64,000 nt of DNA, taken from contig JACPOC010000026.1 in assembly GCA_016185125.1 (NCBI GenBank), positions 62,001-126,000 of the forward strand. The letters run 5' to 3'. Positions 53,530 to 63,972 of the stretch are shown in pieces. This DNA is from Bacteroidota bacterium. GTDB lineage: Bacteria > Bacteroidota > Bacteroidia > B-17B0 > Aurantibacillaceae. Made by a program: the position numbers and the translations under genes. The stretch's first letter is position 1; each line of letters opens with the position of its first letter. The notes below the pieces were generated by a model that saw only the letters and a program-made list of their open reading frames with translations, searched no databases and was not told the origin of the DNA.

Positions 53530-53554
53530 TAGAAAATTCTACGAAATAAAATTT

Positions 53555-55708
53555 ATGGCAAAAAAAAATAAAAAAATAACCAAAGCTTCAACAGAAAATG
53601 AGAAAACAAAAAATCTGAAGGAATTTACAGAAAATCCCGATGGAGAATTTCTCACCACTAATCACGGCGTAAGAATAAATGACAATCAGAATTCATTAAA
53701 GGCCGGCGATCGAGGGCCTTCTTTACTGGAAGATTTTATCCTTCGCGAAAAAATCACGCACTTTGACCACGAACGGATTCCTGAGAGAATTGTTCATGCA
53801 CGCGGTTCCGCAGCTCATGGATTTTTTGAGCTATATAAAAAAATGGATAAATATACCAAAGCGGGATTTTTGAATGATACCTCTGTTAAAACACCTGTAT
53901 TTGTAAGGTTTTCTACTGTGGCAGGTTCTCGCGGATCAAGCGATCTGGCAAGAGATGTACGCGGGTTTTCTGTAAAGTTTTATACCCAGGAAGGCAATTA
54001 TGATTTAGTAGGAAATAATATGCCCGTATTTTTTATTCAGGATGCCATGAAATTTCCTGATCTTGTACACGCGGTTAAGCCGGAGCAGGATCATGAAATG
54101 CCGCAAGCATCTTCCGCCCATGATACATTCTGGGATTTTATTTCTTTGATGCCCGAATCCATGCACATGATTATGTGGCTGATGAGCGACAGGGCTCTTC
54201 CAAGAAGTTACCGAATGATGGAAGGTTTTGGGGTGCATACCTTTCGTTTTATCAACGAAAAAGGAAAATCACATTTTGTCAAGTTTCACTGGAAACCTGT
54301 TTTGGGAGTTCATTCGGTTGCCTTTGCCGAAGCGCAGGTAATTTCAGGTAAAGATCCTGATTTTCACCGCCGCGATTTATGGGAAGCCATTGAAAGCGGA
54401 AATTTTCCGGAGTACGAATTGGGTGTTCAGCTTATTGAGGAAAAAGATGAATTTAAATTTCCATTCGATCTTTTAGATCCTACAAAATTAATTCCTGAAG
54501 AATTAGTTCCGGTTCAGATAATAGGAAAGTTAACTCTAAACAGAAATCCCGATAATTTTTTCGCTGAAACAGAGCAGGTAGCTTTTCATCCCGGCCATTT
54601 AGTTCCGGGAATCGATTTTTCAAACGATCCATTACTGCAGGGAAGATTGTTCTCCTACACCGATACACAATTATCGCGTTTAGGAAGTCCTAACTTTCAT
54701 GAAATTCCTATTAACCGTCCAATAGTAGATATACATAACAATCAGCGCGATGGGCACATGCGCCACACCATTAATAAAGGCAAAACCAATTATGAGCCCA
54801 ACACCCTTGGAGGTGGCTGCCCTTTTCAGGCCCTGATGAAAAATTTCGGCTTTACTTCTTTTTTAGAGCGCATTGATTCTAAAAAAATCAGAAACAGAAG
54901 TAAAAGTTTTTTGGATCATTTTAGTCAAGCTACTTTATTTTTTAATAGCCAGAGTGAAGAAGAAAAATTACACATCATTAATGCTCTTCGTTTTGAATTA
55001 GGTAAAGTTCAAACACCTGAAATAAGGCAACGTATGGTTAATTTGTTAACCCAAATTGATAAACAAATGGCCAACCGTGTGGCGGAGGCTCTTGGTTTAA
55101 TTGCGGGAACACCCGAGCAACCAATAAATCATAGCGTTCCTGCTGATGAAAATCCAAAAGATTATCAGCCTGTAAAAATTAAATCTTTACTTGAACGTTC
55201 GGAGCCTTTAAGTATGAAGAACACAATAAAAGATTCTATTGCTACAAGGCGAATTGCTTTTCTTGCCGCCGATGGAGTAGATGAGGCCTCACTAAAAAAC
55301 ATGAAAAAATTGCTTGAAGAAAAAGGAGCGATGGTAAAAATCATTGCGCCCAAATTGGGTTTTATTAAATCTTCCAAAGGAAATAAAATTCCGGTGGATG
55401 AGAGTTTTTTAATTGCCTGCAGCGTGGTTTATGATGCAGTATTTGTTCCCGGCGGACCTAAAAGCATTGAGGCTTTACTGGCGGAATCAGACGCGCAGCA
55501 TTTTATAAGTGAAGCCTATCGCCACTGCAAGCCTGTGGGTTCAGCCACCGAAGGCGTAATGCTTTTAACCGCTTCCTTTATTGATGTGGGTTTAAAAGAT
55601 GAAGGAGTTGTAATTGAAAAGAATGCTTCTATTGATAAGGCTTTTATAAAAGCTATTGCACAGCATCGGTTCTGGCACAGGGAAAATGCCCGTAAGGTTC
55701 CTGCATAA
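53555..55708 (+). CDS. katE: Large-subunit catalase (HPII/KatE-type) with C-terminal DJ-1-like domain
   Basis: 717 residues from ATG 53555 (the frame is open to a TTG at 53525). Clade II catalase: distal His81 in RIVHARGSAAHG, the distal Asn in the following VGNNMPVFFIQDA region, and proximal Tyr in RLFSYTDTQLSRLG. The ~150-residue C-terminal DJ-1/PfpI-like domain (~560-710; IAFLAADGVDEASL, VFVPGGPKS) lacks the nucleophile elbow of the peptidases, as is normal for HPII. It dismutates H2O2 in the cytosol, typically in stationary phase or stress. Confidence 0.95.
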   Translation: MAKKNKKITKASTENEKTKNLKEFTENPDGEFLTTNHGVRINDNQNSLKAGDRGPSLLEDFILREKITHFDHERIPERIVHARGSAAHGFFELYKKMDKYTKAGFLNDTSVKTPVFVRFSTVAGSRGSSDLARDVRGFSVKFYTQEGNYDLVGNNMPVFFIQDAMKFPDLVHAVKPEQDHEMPQASSAHDTFWDFISLMPESMHMIMWLMSDRALPRSYRMMEGFGVHTFRFINEKGKSHFVKFHWKPVLGVHSVAFAEAQVISGKDPDFHRRDLWEAIESGNFPEYELGVQLIEEKDEFKFPFDLLDPTKLIPEELVPVQIIGKLTLNRNPDNFFAETEQVAFHPGHLVPGIDFSNDPLLQGRLFSYTDTQLSRLGSPNFHEIPINRPIVDIHNNQRDGHMRHTINKGKTNYEPNTLGGGCPFQALMKNFGFTSFLERIDSKKIRNRSKSFLDHFSQATLFFNSQSEEEKLHIINALRFELGKVQTPEIRQRMVNLLTQIDKQMANRVAEALGLIAGTPEQPINHSVPADENPKDYQPVKIKSLLERSEPLSMKNTIKDSIATRRIAFLAADGVDEASLKNMKKLLEEKGAMVKIIAPKLGFIKSSKGNKIPVDESFLIACSVVYDAVFVPGGPKSIEALLAESDAQHFISEAYRHCKPVGSATEGVMLLTASFIDVGLKDEGVVIEKNASIDKAFIKAIAQHRFWHRENARKVPA

Positions 55709-55726
55709 TTTTTAATCTTTAAATAG

Positions 55727-55761
55727 AAAAAGACTTCCTTGAAAAAGAAGTCTTTTTTTTT
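55727..55761 (+). terminator. Rho-independent terminator of catalase
   Basis: Stem AAAAGACTTC / GAAGTCTTTT with a 9-base loop and a long T run. Confidence 0.85.
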
Positions 55762-55849
55762 GTGATATTATCAAATGATTGAAAATTTATACTTTAATAA
55801 TGAAGAACACAGATTTTTGTTACTTTTACTATTAACGAAAAACATTATC

Positions 55850-55974
55850 ATGAAAAAACAATTATTTTATTTTCTATTTTCACTAAGTTAGTTAGCCAGA
55901 TAAACTCGCAGAAAACCTACAAAGATGTTGCCGGCATTTTTTATGCGCGCTGCACCAGTTGTCAATACACCTAA
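55850..55974 (+). pseudogene. Remnant of an exported cytochrome-c-domain protein
   Basis: From ATG 55850 a signal-peptide-like start (MKKQLFYFLFSLS) stops at 55889. In the neighbouring frame the sequence goes on as LVSQINSQKTYKDVAGIFY and ARCTSCQYT before a stop at 55972. YKDVAGIFYARCTSC is the usual N-terminus of Bacteroidota exported proteins with a CxxCH heme site; here the heme His is Gln (CTSCQ at 55951-55965). A frameshift, loss of the His and an early stop mean that only a decayed 5' end is left. No full-length gene lies behind it. Confidence 0.65.
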
Positions 55975-56167
55975 CTCTCCTTAACCTAACTCCTCTTCCA
56001 TAATTTTTTTTCAGTAGTGTTTGTTTTGATTCATCTGTTTTTTCTCAGCCTTTATCAGTAGAAGTATGTTTAAGATTAATAAATCCTCCTTTTAGCATTC
56101 ATTGTTTTACCCATTTATTAAGTTTATTCAACAATTATCACGGCTTTTTTAAATAAAGTCGCATCAC
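55975..56167. other. Gene-free AT-rich stretch after the pseudogene
   Basis: T-rich, with stops in all frames. It may hold further decayed coding sequence of the same lost gene; I see no hairpin or promoter box. Confidence 0.4.
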
Positions 56168-57565
56168 TTATTTTTTCAGTGCCTCAAACTTTGAATCTAA
56201 AAACTTCCTTGCGCTCTCGTAGTTATTCTCAACTTCACCTTCCAAAATAGCTTCGCGCAGAGCATTTTTTAAAACGCCAATTTCCCTTCCGGGAGCTAAG
56301 TTATATACTTTCATTATTTCTTCTCCTCCAATACAGGGTTGCCAGTTTCTAAGCCTGTCTTTTTCTTCCAACTCCACCAATTTACTGCGCACAATTTCAA
56401 AATTTTGCATGTAGCGCTTTACCTTGTTCGGATTTTTTGTAGTGATGTCGCTTTCGCAAAGGATCATCAGATCATCAATATCATCACCCGCTTCAAACAG
56501 CAAACGCCGCACCGCGCTATCACTAACCTCTGTTTTAGCCAGTACAATGGGGCGTAAATGAAGCTGCACCAATTTTTGTACGTATTTCATTTTTTCATTG
56601 AGCGGAAGTTTAAGGTGAGTGAATATTTTCGGAACCATTCTCGCGCCCTTATCTTCATGCCCATGAAAAGTAAACCCGTGCCCCTCTTCAAATCGTTTGG
56701 TAGCGGGCTTGGCAATGTCGTGCAAAATTGCGGCCCAGCGAAGCCACAGATTGTTTGATTTACGGGCTGTGTTATCCAGCACTTCCAAAGTATGATAAAA
56801 ATTATCTTTGTGCGAGAGGCCTTGGACGGTTTCTGTTCCCTGAAGTTTTACCATTTCGGGGAAAATAAGATGTAAAAGTCCGGTATCATACAACAATTTA
56901 AAACCAATAGAAGGAACGGGGGAGAGAATAATTTTATTCAGTTCTTCGGATATTCGCTCCATGGAAACTATGCTAATACGTTCTTTATTTTTAGAGATCG
57001 CGGTTAATGAATTTACTTCTATAGTAAATCGCAATTGGGCCGCGAAACGAATGGCGCGCATCATCCTTAAAGGATCATCGCTGTAAGTTATGTCAGGGTC
57101 AAGAGGGGTTCGGATAATTTTATTTTCAAGATCCTGTATTCCATTAAAAGGATCAAGCAGTTTTCCGTAATTATTTTTTGATAATCCTATGGCCAGTGCA
57201 TTGATTGTAAAATCGCGTCGATTTTGATCATCATCCAAATTTCCATCTTCCACAACAGGCTTGCGAGAAGTTCGGTTGTAACTTTCTTTCCGTGCGCCGA
57301 CAAATTCAATTTCTATATTTCCAAATTTTATCTGGGCGGTGCCAAAGTTTTTAAAAGTATTTAAATAAGCTTCGGCTCCAAGTTTCTGGTGTACCTTTTC
57401 AGCCAGATCAATGCCTTTACCAATGGTTACAATATCAATGTCCTTGCTTTCGCGTTTTAAAAAAATATCGCGCACATAGCCTCCAATAGCGTAAGCATCC
57501 ACCTCCAAATCATCGGCGCATTGATGGATCAATTTAAAAATATTTTGTTCAAGAAAAGAATACAT
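56168..57565 (-). CDS. cca: CCA tRNA nucleotidyltransferase / poly(A) polymerase family with HD domain
   Basis: 465 residues from ATG 57565 (a TTG at 57574 adds three). Class II nucleotidyltransferase head: AIGGYVRDIFLKRESKDIDIV (GGxVRD and DxD), RRDFTINALA, DPLRMMRAIRFAAQL; followed by an HD phosphohydrolase domain (HTLEVL, LHDIAKPATK, FHGHEDKG). It adds or repairs the 3' CCA of tRNA; one copy is essential in bacteria. Stands alone, divergent from groES. Confidence 0.92.
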   Translation of the reverse strand: MYSFLEQNIFKLIHQCADDLEVDAYAIGGYVRDIFLKRESKDIDIVTIGKGIDLAEKVHQKLGAEAYLNTFKNFGTAQIKFGNIEIEFVGARKESYNRTSRKPVVEDGNLDDDQNRRDFTINALAIGLSKNNYGKLLDPFNGIQDLENKIIRTPLDPDITYSDDPLRMMRAIRFAAQLRFTIEVNSLTAISKNKERISIVSMERISEELNKIILSPVPSIGFKLLYDTGLLHLIFPEMVKLQGTETVQGLSHKDNFYHTLEVLDNTARKSNNLWLRWAAILHDIAKPATKRFEEGHGFTFHGHEDKGARMVPKIFTHLKLPLNEKMKYVQKLVQLHLRPIVLAKTEVSDSAVRRLLFEAGDDIDDLMILCESDITTKNPNKVKRYMQNFEIVRSKLVELEEKDRLRNWQPCIGGEEIMKVYNLAPGREIGVLKNALREAILEGEVENNYESARKFLDSKFEALKK

Positions 57566-57704
57566 TGGTGGCAAAATTAGTATTTTAATCAGTGAGGTGT
57601 CACCTTGTCACGCCAATTCTGTCAAAATTTAAGTCCACGCAGTTATTTGTATGCATTTTTGACTAAATGTTATAAATAAACCGTCTTGGTATGGTTTATG
57701 CGGT

Positions 57705-57712
57705 TAACTTTG
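57705..57712 (+). promoter_or_regulatory. -7 box TAACTTTG of the groESL operon
   Basis: Exact TAnnTTTG match, with a TTG 16 bases upstream (57686-57688) as the -33 part. It lies 35 bp before the groES ATG and excludes the longer frame that starts at 57686. Confidence 0.7.
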
Positions 57713-57739
57713 CGAAAATTTAAACAATTTTATAAAGAT

Positions 57740-58024
57740 ATGGCAAAACAACAAGTAAGTCTAAAACCTCTGGCAGACAGAGTGTTAGTTGAACCGGCGG
57801 TGGCCGAAACAAAAACTGCAGGCGGAATTATTATCCCTGATACAGCAAAAGAAAAACCAATGAAAGGTAAAGTTATTGCCGTAGGAAACGGTAAACCCGA
57901 AGAGCCAATGACTGTTAAAGCGGGTGATACTATTCTTTACGGAAAATACGCAGGAACTGAAATTCTTGTAGAAGGCAAAGAATATTTAATAATGCGCGAA
58001 AGCGATATTTACGCTATCATTTAA
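57740..58024 (+). CDS. groES: Co-chaperonin GroES
   Basis: 94 residues, standard length: [36 protein letters not shown], mobile loop and the roof end [13 protein letters not shown]. It caps GroEL in the cytosol. Start ATG 57740; the upstream in-frame extension runs through the promoter. GroEL follows after 106 bp. Confidence 0.98.
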   Translation: MAKQQVSLKPLADRVLVEPAVAETKTAGGIIIPDTAKEKPMKGKVIAVGNGKPEEPMTVKAGDTILYGKYAGTEILVEGKEYLIMRESDIYAII

Positions 58025-58109
58025 ATTCTATAATTGTTGAGCTGGAGAATTTTAGAATTCCCTTCCTTGGCAATTAAGTGTGTTTTATTCAATAAATTTA
58101 AAAAACTAA

Positions 58110-59771
<1,662 letters not shown>

Positions 59772-59796
59772 GCAGGCTCGTAGCTTTTACGGAAGT

Positions 59797-59922
59797 GAAA
59801 GGTTAGAGGCATACGGTGAGTTTATCGAACCATCGCTTATCCTACGAACGCGTTAGCACTCGAAGGATCTGTTAACGAAAGGTTAGAGACTCGTGTTGAG
59901 TTTATCGATCCAATCGTTTATC
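59797..59922 (+). repeat. Imperfect direct repeat pair downstream of groEL
   Basis: Two ~45-bp copies starting GAAAGGTTAGAG at 59797 and 59877, 80 bp apart, both containing GAGTTTATCGA and TTATC. TTAGCACT (59853) and AGTGCTAA (59930) can pair. The rest of the 59772-60000 gap holds no gene. Confidence 0.6.
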
Positions 59923-60000
59923 GTAAACAAGTGCTAATGAGCCGAAAATCTGCTCTTAGCTTGTCAGAGTTAGATTCATATTATTAAGAATTAACTAAAT

Positions 60001-60035
60001 AAAGAGGCTGTCTCAAAAAAGGCAGCCTCTTTTTT
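60001..60035 (+). terminator. Terminator between groEL region and the WD40 gene
   Basis: Stem AAAGAGGCTG / CAGCCTCTTT with a T run after it, about 230 bp after groEL; it can also work for the leftward operon. Confidence 0.75.
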
Positions 60036-60115
60036 GTAATTGTAAATTTACTGTGCTGAAAATGTTTTGCGCTAAGTTTTATAAACCGGGATGACGTATT
60101 CTTTGGCCTGTTTTT

Positions 60116-61063
60116 TCAAAGATCCCAAACCTTAATTGTTTTATCCTGTGAGCAGGAATAAAGAAACTTACCGTCAGAACTAAATTTAAGGTCGATAACG
60201 CTGGAGTCATGCGCTTTAATACGCCTTACTTCTTTTCGGGTAATGAGATCCCAGATAATTATCTGCTTATCAACAGAACCTGAAGCCAAATATTTACCAT
60301 TCTTTGATATATCTAAACAAACTACGCCTTCTGTGTGCCCTTTTAATGTTGCAATATTTTTACCGGTATTAACTTCCCACATTTTAATGGTATTATCAAA
60401 GCTTGCCGAATATAAATTCTTTTCATCCACGGATAAACATACATCATAAACCCAATCATTATGCCCCGCATAAGACCTAGCCATTTCACCGGTGGTAAAA
60501 TCCCACATTTTCACAAGGTTATCATGTCCTCCCGAAAAAATAAGAGTGGTGCCTTTATTAAAAATAGCATTATCTACCCAGGCCATTTCTTTTGTTTCAA
60601 TTTGTTCTTTCAAATTGCCCGCTTTCCATACAACCAGCGTTTTATCCCTCCAACTCGAAGTTAAAATATACTTATCATCGCTCGAATACAAACAAGTTTC
60701 AATAAACGCGCTATGGGCATTTTTTCTTGAAAATTTAGATTTAAAACTCTTATAATCTATTTCCACGAAACGCGTATATAAAGCAGCCAGAAATTTTGCA
60801 CCATTATGACTAAAATTAACTCTTTTCACAGAAGATCCTTCCATCTTAATGGTTTTCTTCAAAGAAAAATTTGTAAGATCCCAAATGCGAATGGTTTCAT
60901 CTTTACCTCCCGAAATTAAAGTCAAGCCATCAGGCGAAACATCAATGCTATTAACAGCTCCGGTATGTCCGCTTAAAATTGCCTTTGGAATTGAATCTTG
61001 CCCGAAAGATAAATTAGCTATAGAAATTAGAATAAGCGTAAAGAGAAAAAAATTATAGCGCAT
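60116..61063 (-). CDS. Exported WD40-repeat protein
   Basis: 315 residues: signal peptide (1-21, NLSFGQ) and seven WD40 repeats forming a closed propeller (GHTGAVNSIDVSPDGLTLIS, GHNDWVYDVCLS, GHTEGVVCLDIS, AHDSSVIDLKFS; each ending in W-D or V-W). Eukaryote-like WD40 with typical GH and WD pairs. Probably a periplasmic or surface scaffold. Last gene of the dedA-yidD-TPR-TPR-WD40 operon; its start overlaps the previous stop by 11 bp. Confidence 0.88.
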   Translation of the reverse strand: MRYNFFLFTLILISIANLSFGQDSIPKAILSGHTGAVNSIDVSPDGLTLISGGKDETIRIWDLTNFSLKKTIKMEGSSVKRVNFSHNGAKFLAALYTRFVEIDYKSFKSKFSRKNAHSAFIETCLYSSDDKYILTSSWRDKTLVVWKAGNLKEQIETKEMAWVDNAIFNKGTTLIFSGGHDNLVKMWDFTTGEMARSYAGHNDWVYDVCLSVDEKNLYSASFDNTIKMWEVNTGKNIATLKGHTEGVVCLDISKNGKYLASGSVDKQIIIWDLITRKEVRRIKAHDSSVIDLKFSSDGKFLYSCSQDKTIKVWDL

Positions 61064-61952
61064 TGTAATAATTTAATTTTTTAATAAAGATTGATTTAAA
61101 GTTATCATTAAACTTTCGGGTTTTATAATAATTTTTTTTAGGAATAACTTCATTAAGCTGATTAACTCCTCCGGTGTAAAATGATCGAATCATGAACAAA
61201 CCTGCAGAGGCCGCCGTTATATAGTTTGCTACATAAATATTGGCAGCCGTATAACCTACCGCTACTAGCTGGAAACCGATATTTACGAGTGCTTTGCCGG
61301 GTTTCCCGGCGTAAAATAAGCCCGCGCCCGGCAAAAATTTTGATAACTGCCTTGCTTTTTTTAAAGATTTTAATTTAGGAATATTATTTTTAGAATAGTA
61401 GCTTTTAACGAAATAGGAAAGTGTATCGCGCGTGGCCGCGGAAACATTAACGATATTACAATAATCTTGTAGTTGGATGTTTGCCTGCGAATAATTATTA
61501 AGTTCGTTTAATACTAAACCATGCAATAAAACAGTGTTTTTGTATTCCTTTGAATTAATTGGAATGGCGGCTGCTTTAGCGCAATATTTTTCAGCATCGC
61601 TAAAATACGAAGAGAGATAAAGGTTTAGAGCCAGTTCATAATAACACACACATTTTAATGAATCCTCCAATTCGTATTTTTCAATCCTAACAAGGCTTCT
61701 ATATGCTTCATAATGAAGACCGATATTTTTAAAACAAGTAGCCCTATGAAGAAGAGCCTGAATTTTATCATTCTCATCTTTTGAAAAAAAATAGATACGC
61801 TCATAAGCCGTTGCCGCAACCTCATACTGTCCTAAGGCGAATATACTATCCGCAACCTTAGTCGCGTAATTTTGCGCTTTAGTTAAAGAACTTGCTAACA
61901 GGCAGCTTAATGCCAACCAATATATTATGTTTATTCTCAAATTGTTTTTCAA
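61053..61952 (-). CDS. Exported TPR protein with C-terminal membrane segment
   Basis: 299 residues from a TTG, with a signal peptide (SCLLASSLTKAQNYA). TPR-like helices (~30-200), then a Gly/Pro-rich hydrophobic stretch (KFLPGAGLFYAGKPGKALVNI, ~208-265) that recalls the same segment of the neighbour at 61879. The start overlaps that gene by 74 bp in another frame; the signal peptide supports it. No further family is recognised. Function unknown; operon partner of yidD and dedA. Confidence 0.72.
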   Translation of the reverse strand: MKNNLRINIIYWLALSCLLASSLTKAQNYATKVADSIFALGQYEVAATAYERIYFFSKDENDKIQALLHRATCFKNIGLHYEAYRSLVRIEKYELEDSLKCVCYYELALNLYLSSYFSDAEKYCAKAAAIPINSKEYKNTVLLHGLVLNELNNYSQANIQLQDYCNIVNVSAATRDTLSYFVKSYYSKNNIPKLKSLKKARQLSKFLPGAGLFYAGKPGKALVNIGFQLVAVGYTAANIYVANYITAASAGLFMIRSFYTGGVNQLNEVIPKKNYYKTRKFNDNFKSIFIKKLNYYNAL

Positions 61953-62754
61953 TTTTAACTACTTGTACTGATACAGCGCTTCCCCAAATATTTCCAATAT
62001 AAAACAGGGTAAACATACCGGCAAAAAAAATAGTTTGCGGGTGTTTAATTCCGAGATGAATAAAATTTTCGGCGGCAATTGTTCCCATAAGGCCACAGGT
62101 TAAAAATGAAGCCAGGCCCTGCGCATTATTTCCCACATACACCTTGCCAAGCCCGGGTAGGATGGTTGAAAGGGCTCCGGCAACAAATGCCGATTTTCGT
62201 TTAATCTTTTTATCAATTACGGAAAAAAAATTTAGTTTGTCTACTTCTGACCGAATTAACTGGTTTGTAAATTTTGCTGATTGCACAATGGAATCAAATG
62301 CAGTATAATTTTTTTTAAGCAAATACATTCCGGCCAATTCAAAAGTGCGGAGTTCGTTAAGATCTGAACTCGTACTTAAACCGATGTTGTAGAAGTTAGC
62401 AATACTGGAATCAACCCGATCCTTTTCGGCATCTATAATACCTGCCAGGTAATGCGCTTTGTAATAAAAGAAAGGCTGGTCAGATACTTCCATAAAATGA
62501 ATTCGTGCAGGCTCAGGTTTATTATCGTTATAATAGGCTTGACCAAGAAAAAAATTAATCGAATCCTTATATAAGGTTGCAATTCCTTGTTGCTTAAATA
62601 ACTTTTCCCGTTCAAATTCAGCTTCTTTAAATAATTTATTTTTTGAAAGGTGAATGATAAAATTAAAATCGTTAAAGAAGGATTTTTCTTGGTTTTGAGT
62701 GAAACCGTAGAAGTTTATACAGAATAAGAGAAAAATAATTATCCGGCTCTTCAT
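61879..62754 (-). CDS. Exported TPR-like protein with hydrophobic end
   Basis: 291 residues: signal peptide (1-20, FYGFTQN), helical repeats (~25-190), then STILPGLGKVYVGNNAQGLAS and two or three hydrophobic helices (~205-265), similar to the neighbour's LPGAGLFYAGKPGKAL. The two are probably diverged paralogues. It starts at an ATG overlapping the yidD stop (ATGA). No function can be assigned; context points to the cell envelope. Confidence 0.72.
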   Translation of the reverse strand: MKSRIIIFLLFCINFYGFTQNQEKSFFNDFNFIIHLSKNKLFKEAEFEREKLFKQQGIATLYKDSINFFLGQAYYNDNKPEPARIHFMEVSDQPFFYYKAHYLAGIIDAEKDRVDSSIANFYNIGLSTSSDLNELRTFELAGMYLLKKNYTAFDSIVQSAKFTNQLIRSEVDKLNFFSVIDKKIKRKSAFVAGALSTILPGLGKVYVGNNAQGLASFLTCGLMGTIAAENFIHLGIKHPQTIFFAGMFTLFYIGNIWGSAVSVQVVKIEKQFENKHNILVGIKLPVSKFFN

Positions 62755-63194
62755 TTGTTTATATGCAAACGATAATATTCCGGAAGATCCTGCACTTTAC
62801 CATTATCGTCAAACATAACAGGATGGAAATCCGCTGAAGATAACTTTGTACAACGCGTAAGTCGATCTGCGGATAAGGCCATCCCTTTTACAAGTCCAAA
62901 GGCTCTTATGCTTTGCTTACTGAAGTTGGAGCAGCTTGGGTTAAATGCGCACCCCATCATTATTTGGCGCGATATTACACCCTGATAGAAAAGCAATGCG
63001 CCGCCAAAAAGCAATGAAACAGGATTGTATTTTACAAATGCGTTTTTATTTTTAAAAACGTAATTTACTTTGTGTTTTTTGATAATGGAGGAATCGGTAA
63101 AATTCTTTGCAATTACACTTTGAAAATCTTTTGACGTTTGGCCGACAAAAATACAAGGCAAACATGTTACCACTATTATAAAAAAGAATTTCAA
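62751..63194 (-). CDS. yidD: YidD-like protein with signal peptide
   Basis: 147 residues. An N-terminal signal peptide (1-18, FFFIIVVTCLPCIFVG) and a ~45-residue linker precede the YidD domain (~58-120; NPVSLLFGGALLFYQGVIS, CAFNPSCSNFSKQSIRAFG, with the three conserved Cys). Canonical YidD is ~80 residues, has no signal peptide and sits at the cytoplasmic side of the inner membrane near the YidC insertase. This one looks exported, so its role may differ. It starts at a TTG overlapping the dedA stop (TTGA). Confidence 0.85.
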   Translation of the reverse strand: MKFFFIIVVTCLPCIFVGQTSKDFQSVIAKNFTDSSIIKKHKVNYVFKNKNAFVKYNPVSLLFGGALLFYQGVISRQIMMGCAFNPSCSNFSKQSIRAFGLVKGMALSADRLTRCTKLSSADFHPVMFDDNGKVQDLPEYYRLHINK

Positions 63195-63826
63195 TGAACA
63201 GTTTTTTTCCGGCTATTAAAATACCCGATAATAATTGGCAACACAGAGACCAAAATAATTCCCAAACATACAAGATCAATGTGCTTTCTGATAAATGCCA
63301 CTTCACCAAGTAAGTAACCGGCAATGGTTAAACTCCCTATCCATAAAGCCCCGCCAAATACATCGTAGGCTACAAACTTTTTGTAATTCATTTCGGCAAC
63401 ACCCGCCGCAAAAGGCGAAAAGGTTCGCACAATGGGTACAAAACGCGCCATAATAATGGCTTTGGTTCCATGCTTTTCAAAAAATAAATGGGTTTTATCA
63501 AGATATTCTTTTTTAATGATAGGCTTGCCTTTTATATTGAGCGTAAATATCCGTAAACCAATTTTTCTTCCCACCCAATAATTACAATTATCGCCAACCA
63601 CAGCGGCTATAAATAAAAGTATAAGTAAATAAGATAAATTTAAATGTCCCGACCTTGCAAATAAACCCGCGGTAAATAATAACGAATCGCCGGGTAAAAA
63701 AGGCATGGCCACCAAACCGGTTTCAATAAAGATAACAAGAAATAAAACAATGTAAATGACCGTGCCGTAATTGGCAAAAAGCCAGTCGAAGTCTAAATGT
63801 AAAATGTGTTTAAAAAGTTCTACCAT
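63191..63826 (-). CDS. DedA-family inner membrane protein
   Basis: 211 residues, four to six membrane segments. DedA/SNARE-associated signature: FIETGLVAMPFLPGDSLLF, VVGDNCNYWVGRKIG, FFEKHGTKAIIMARFVPIVRTFSPFAAG and GGALWIGSL. DedA proteins are thought to be proton-coupled lipid-recycling flippases such as for undecaprenyl phosphate. First gene of the leftward operon. No -24 element is seen upstream. Confidence 0.92.
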   Translation of the reverse strand: MVELFKHILHLDFDWLFANYGTVIYIVLFLVIFIETGLVAMPFLPGDSLLFTAGLFARSGHLNLSYLLILLFIAAVVGDNCNYWVGRKIGLRIFTLNIKGKPIIKKEYLDKTHLFFEKHGTKAIIMARFVPIVRTFSPFAAGVAEMNYKKFVAYDVFGGALWIGSLTIAGYLLGEVAFIRKHIDLVCLGIILVSVLPIIIGYFNSRKKTVH

Positions 63827-63972
63827 AGTTAGTTTTTAGTTATTAGTGTTTAGTTCTTAATGATTAATACTTAGTTAATAGTTTTTTTGCTTTGTTTTTA
63901 ATAGGATGTCTTATTATTAAAAACTAAAAACTTAACATTAAAAACTCTTTTAATCTATTATTTAAAAATTCT

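Noticed and set aside
57686-57739. Upstream extension of GroES
   Set aside because: The -7 promoter box lies inside it and GroES has a fixed N-terminus at MAKQQ.
60001-60035. Hairpin as an insertion-sequence end
   Set aside because: It is a standard GC stem plus T run; no transposase or second end is found.
63827-63972. TTAGT/TTAAT-like runs as an attachment site or regulatory repeat
   Set aside because: Simple AT-rich intergenic sequence; no exact repeat long enough and no mobile gene beside it.
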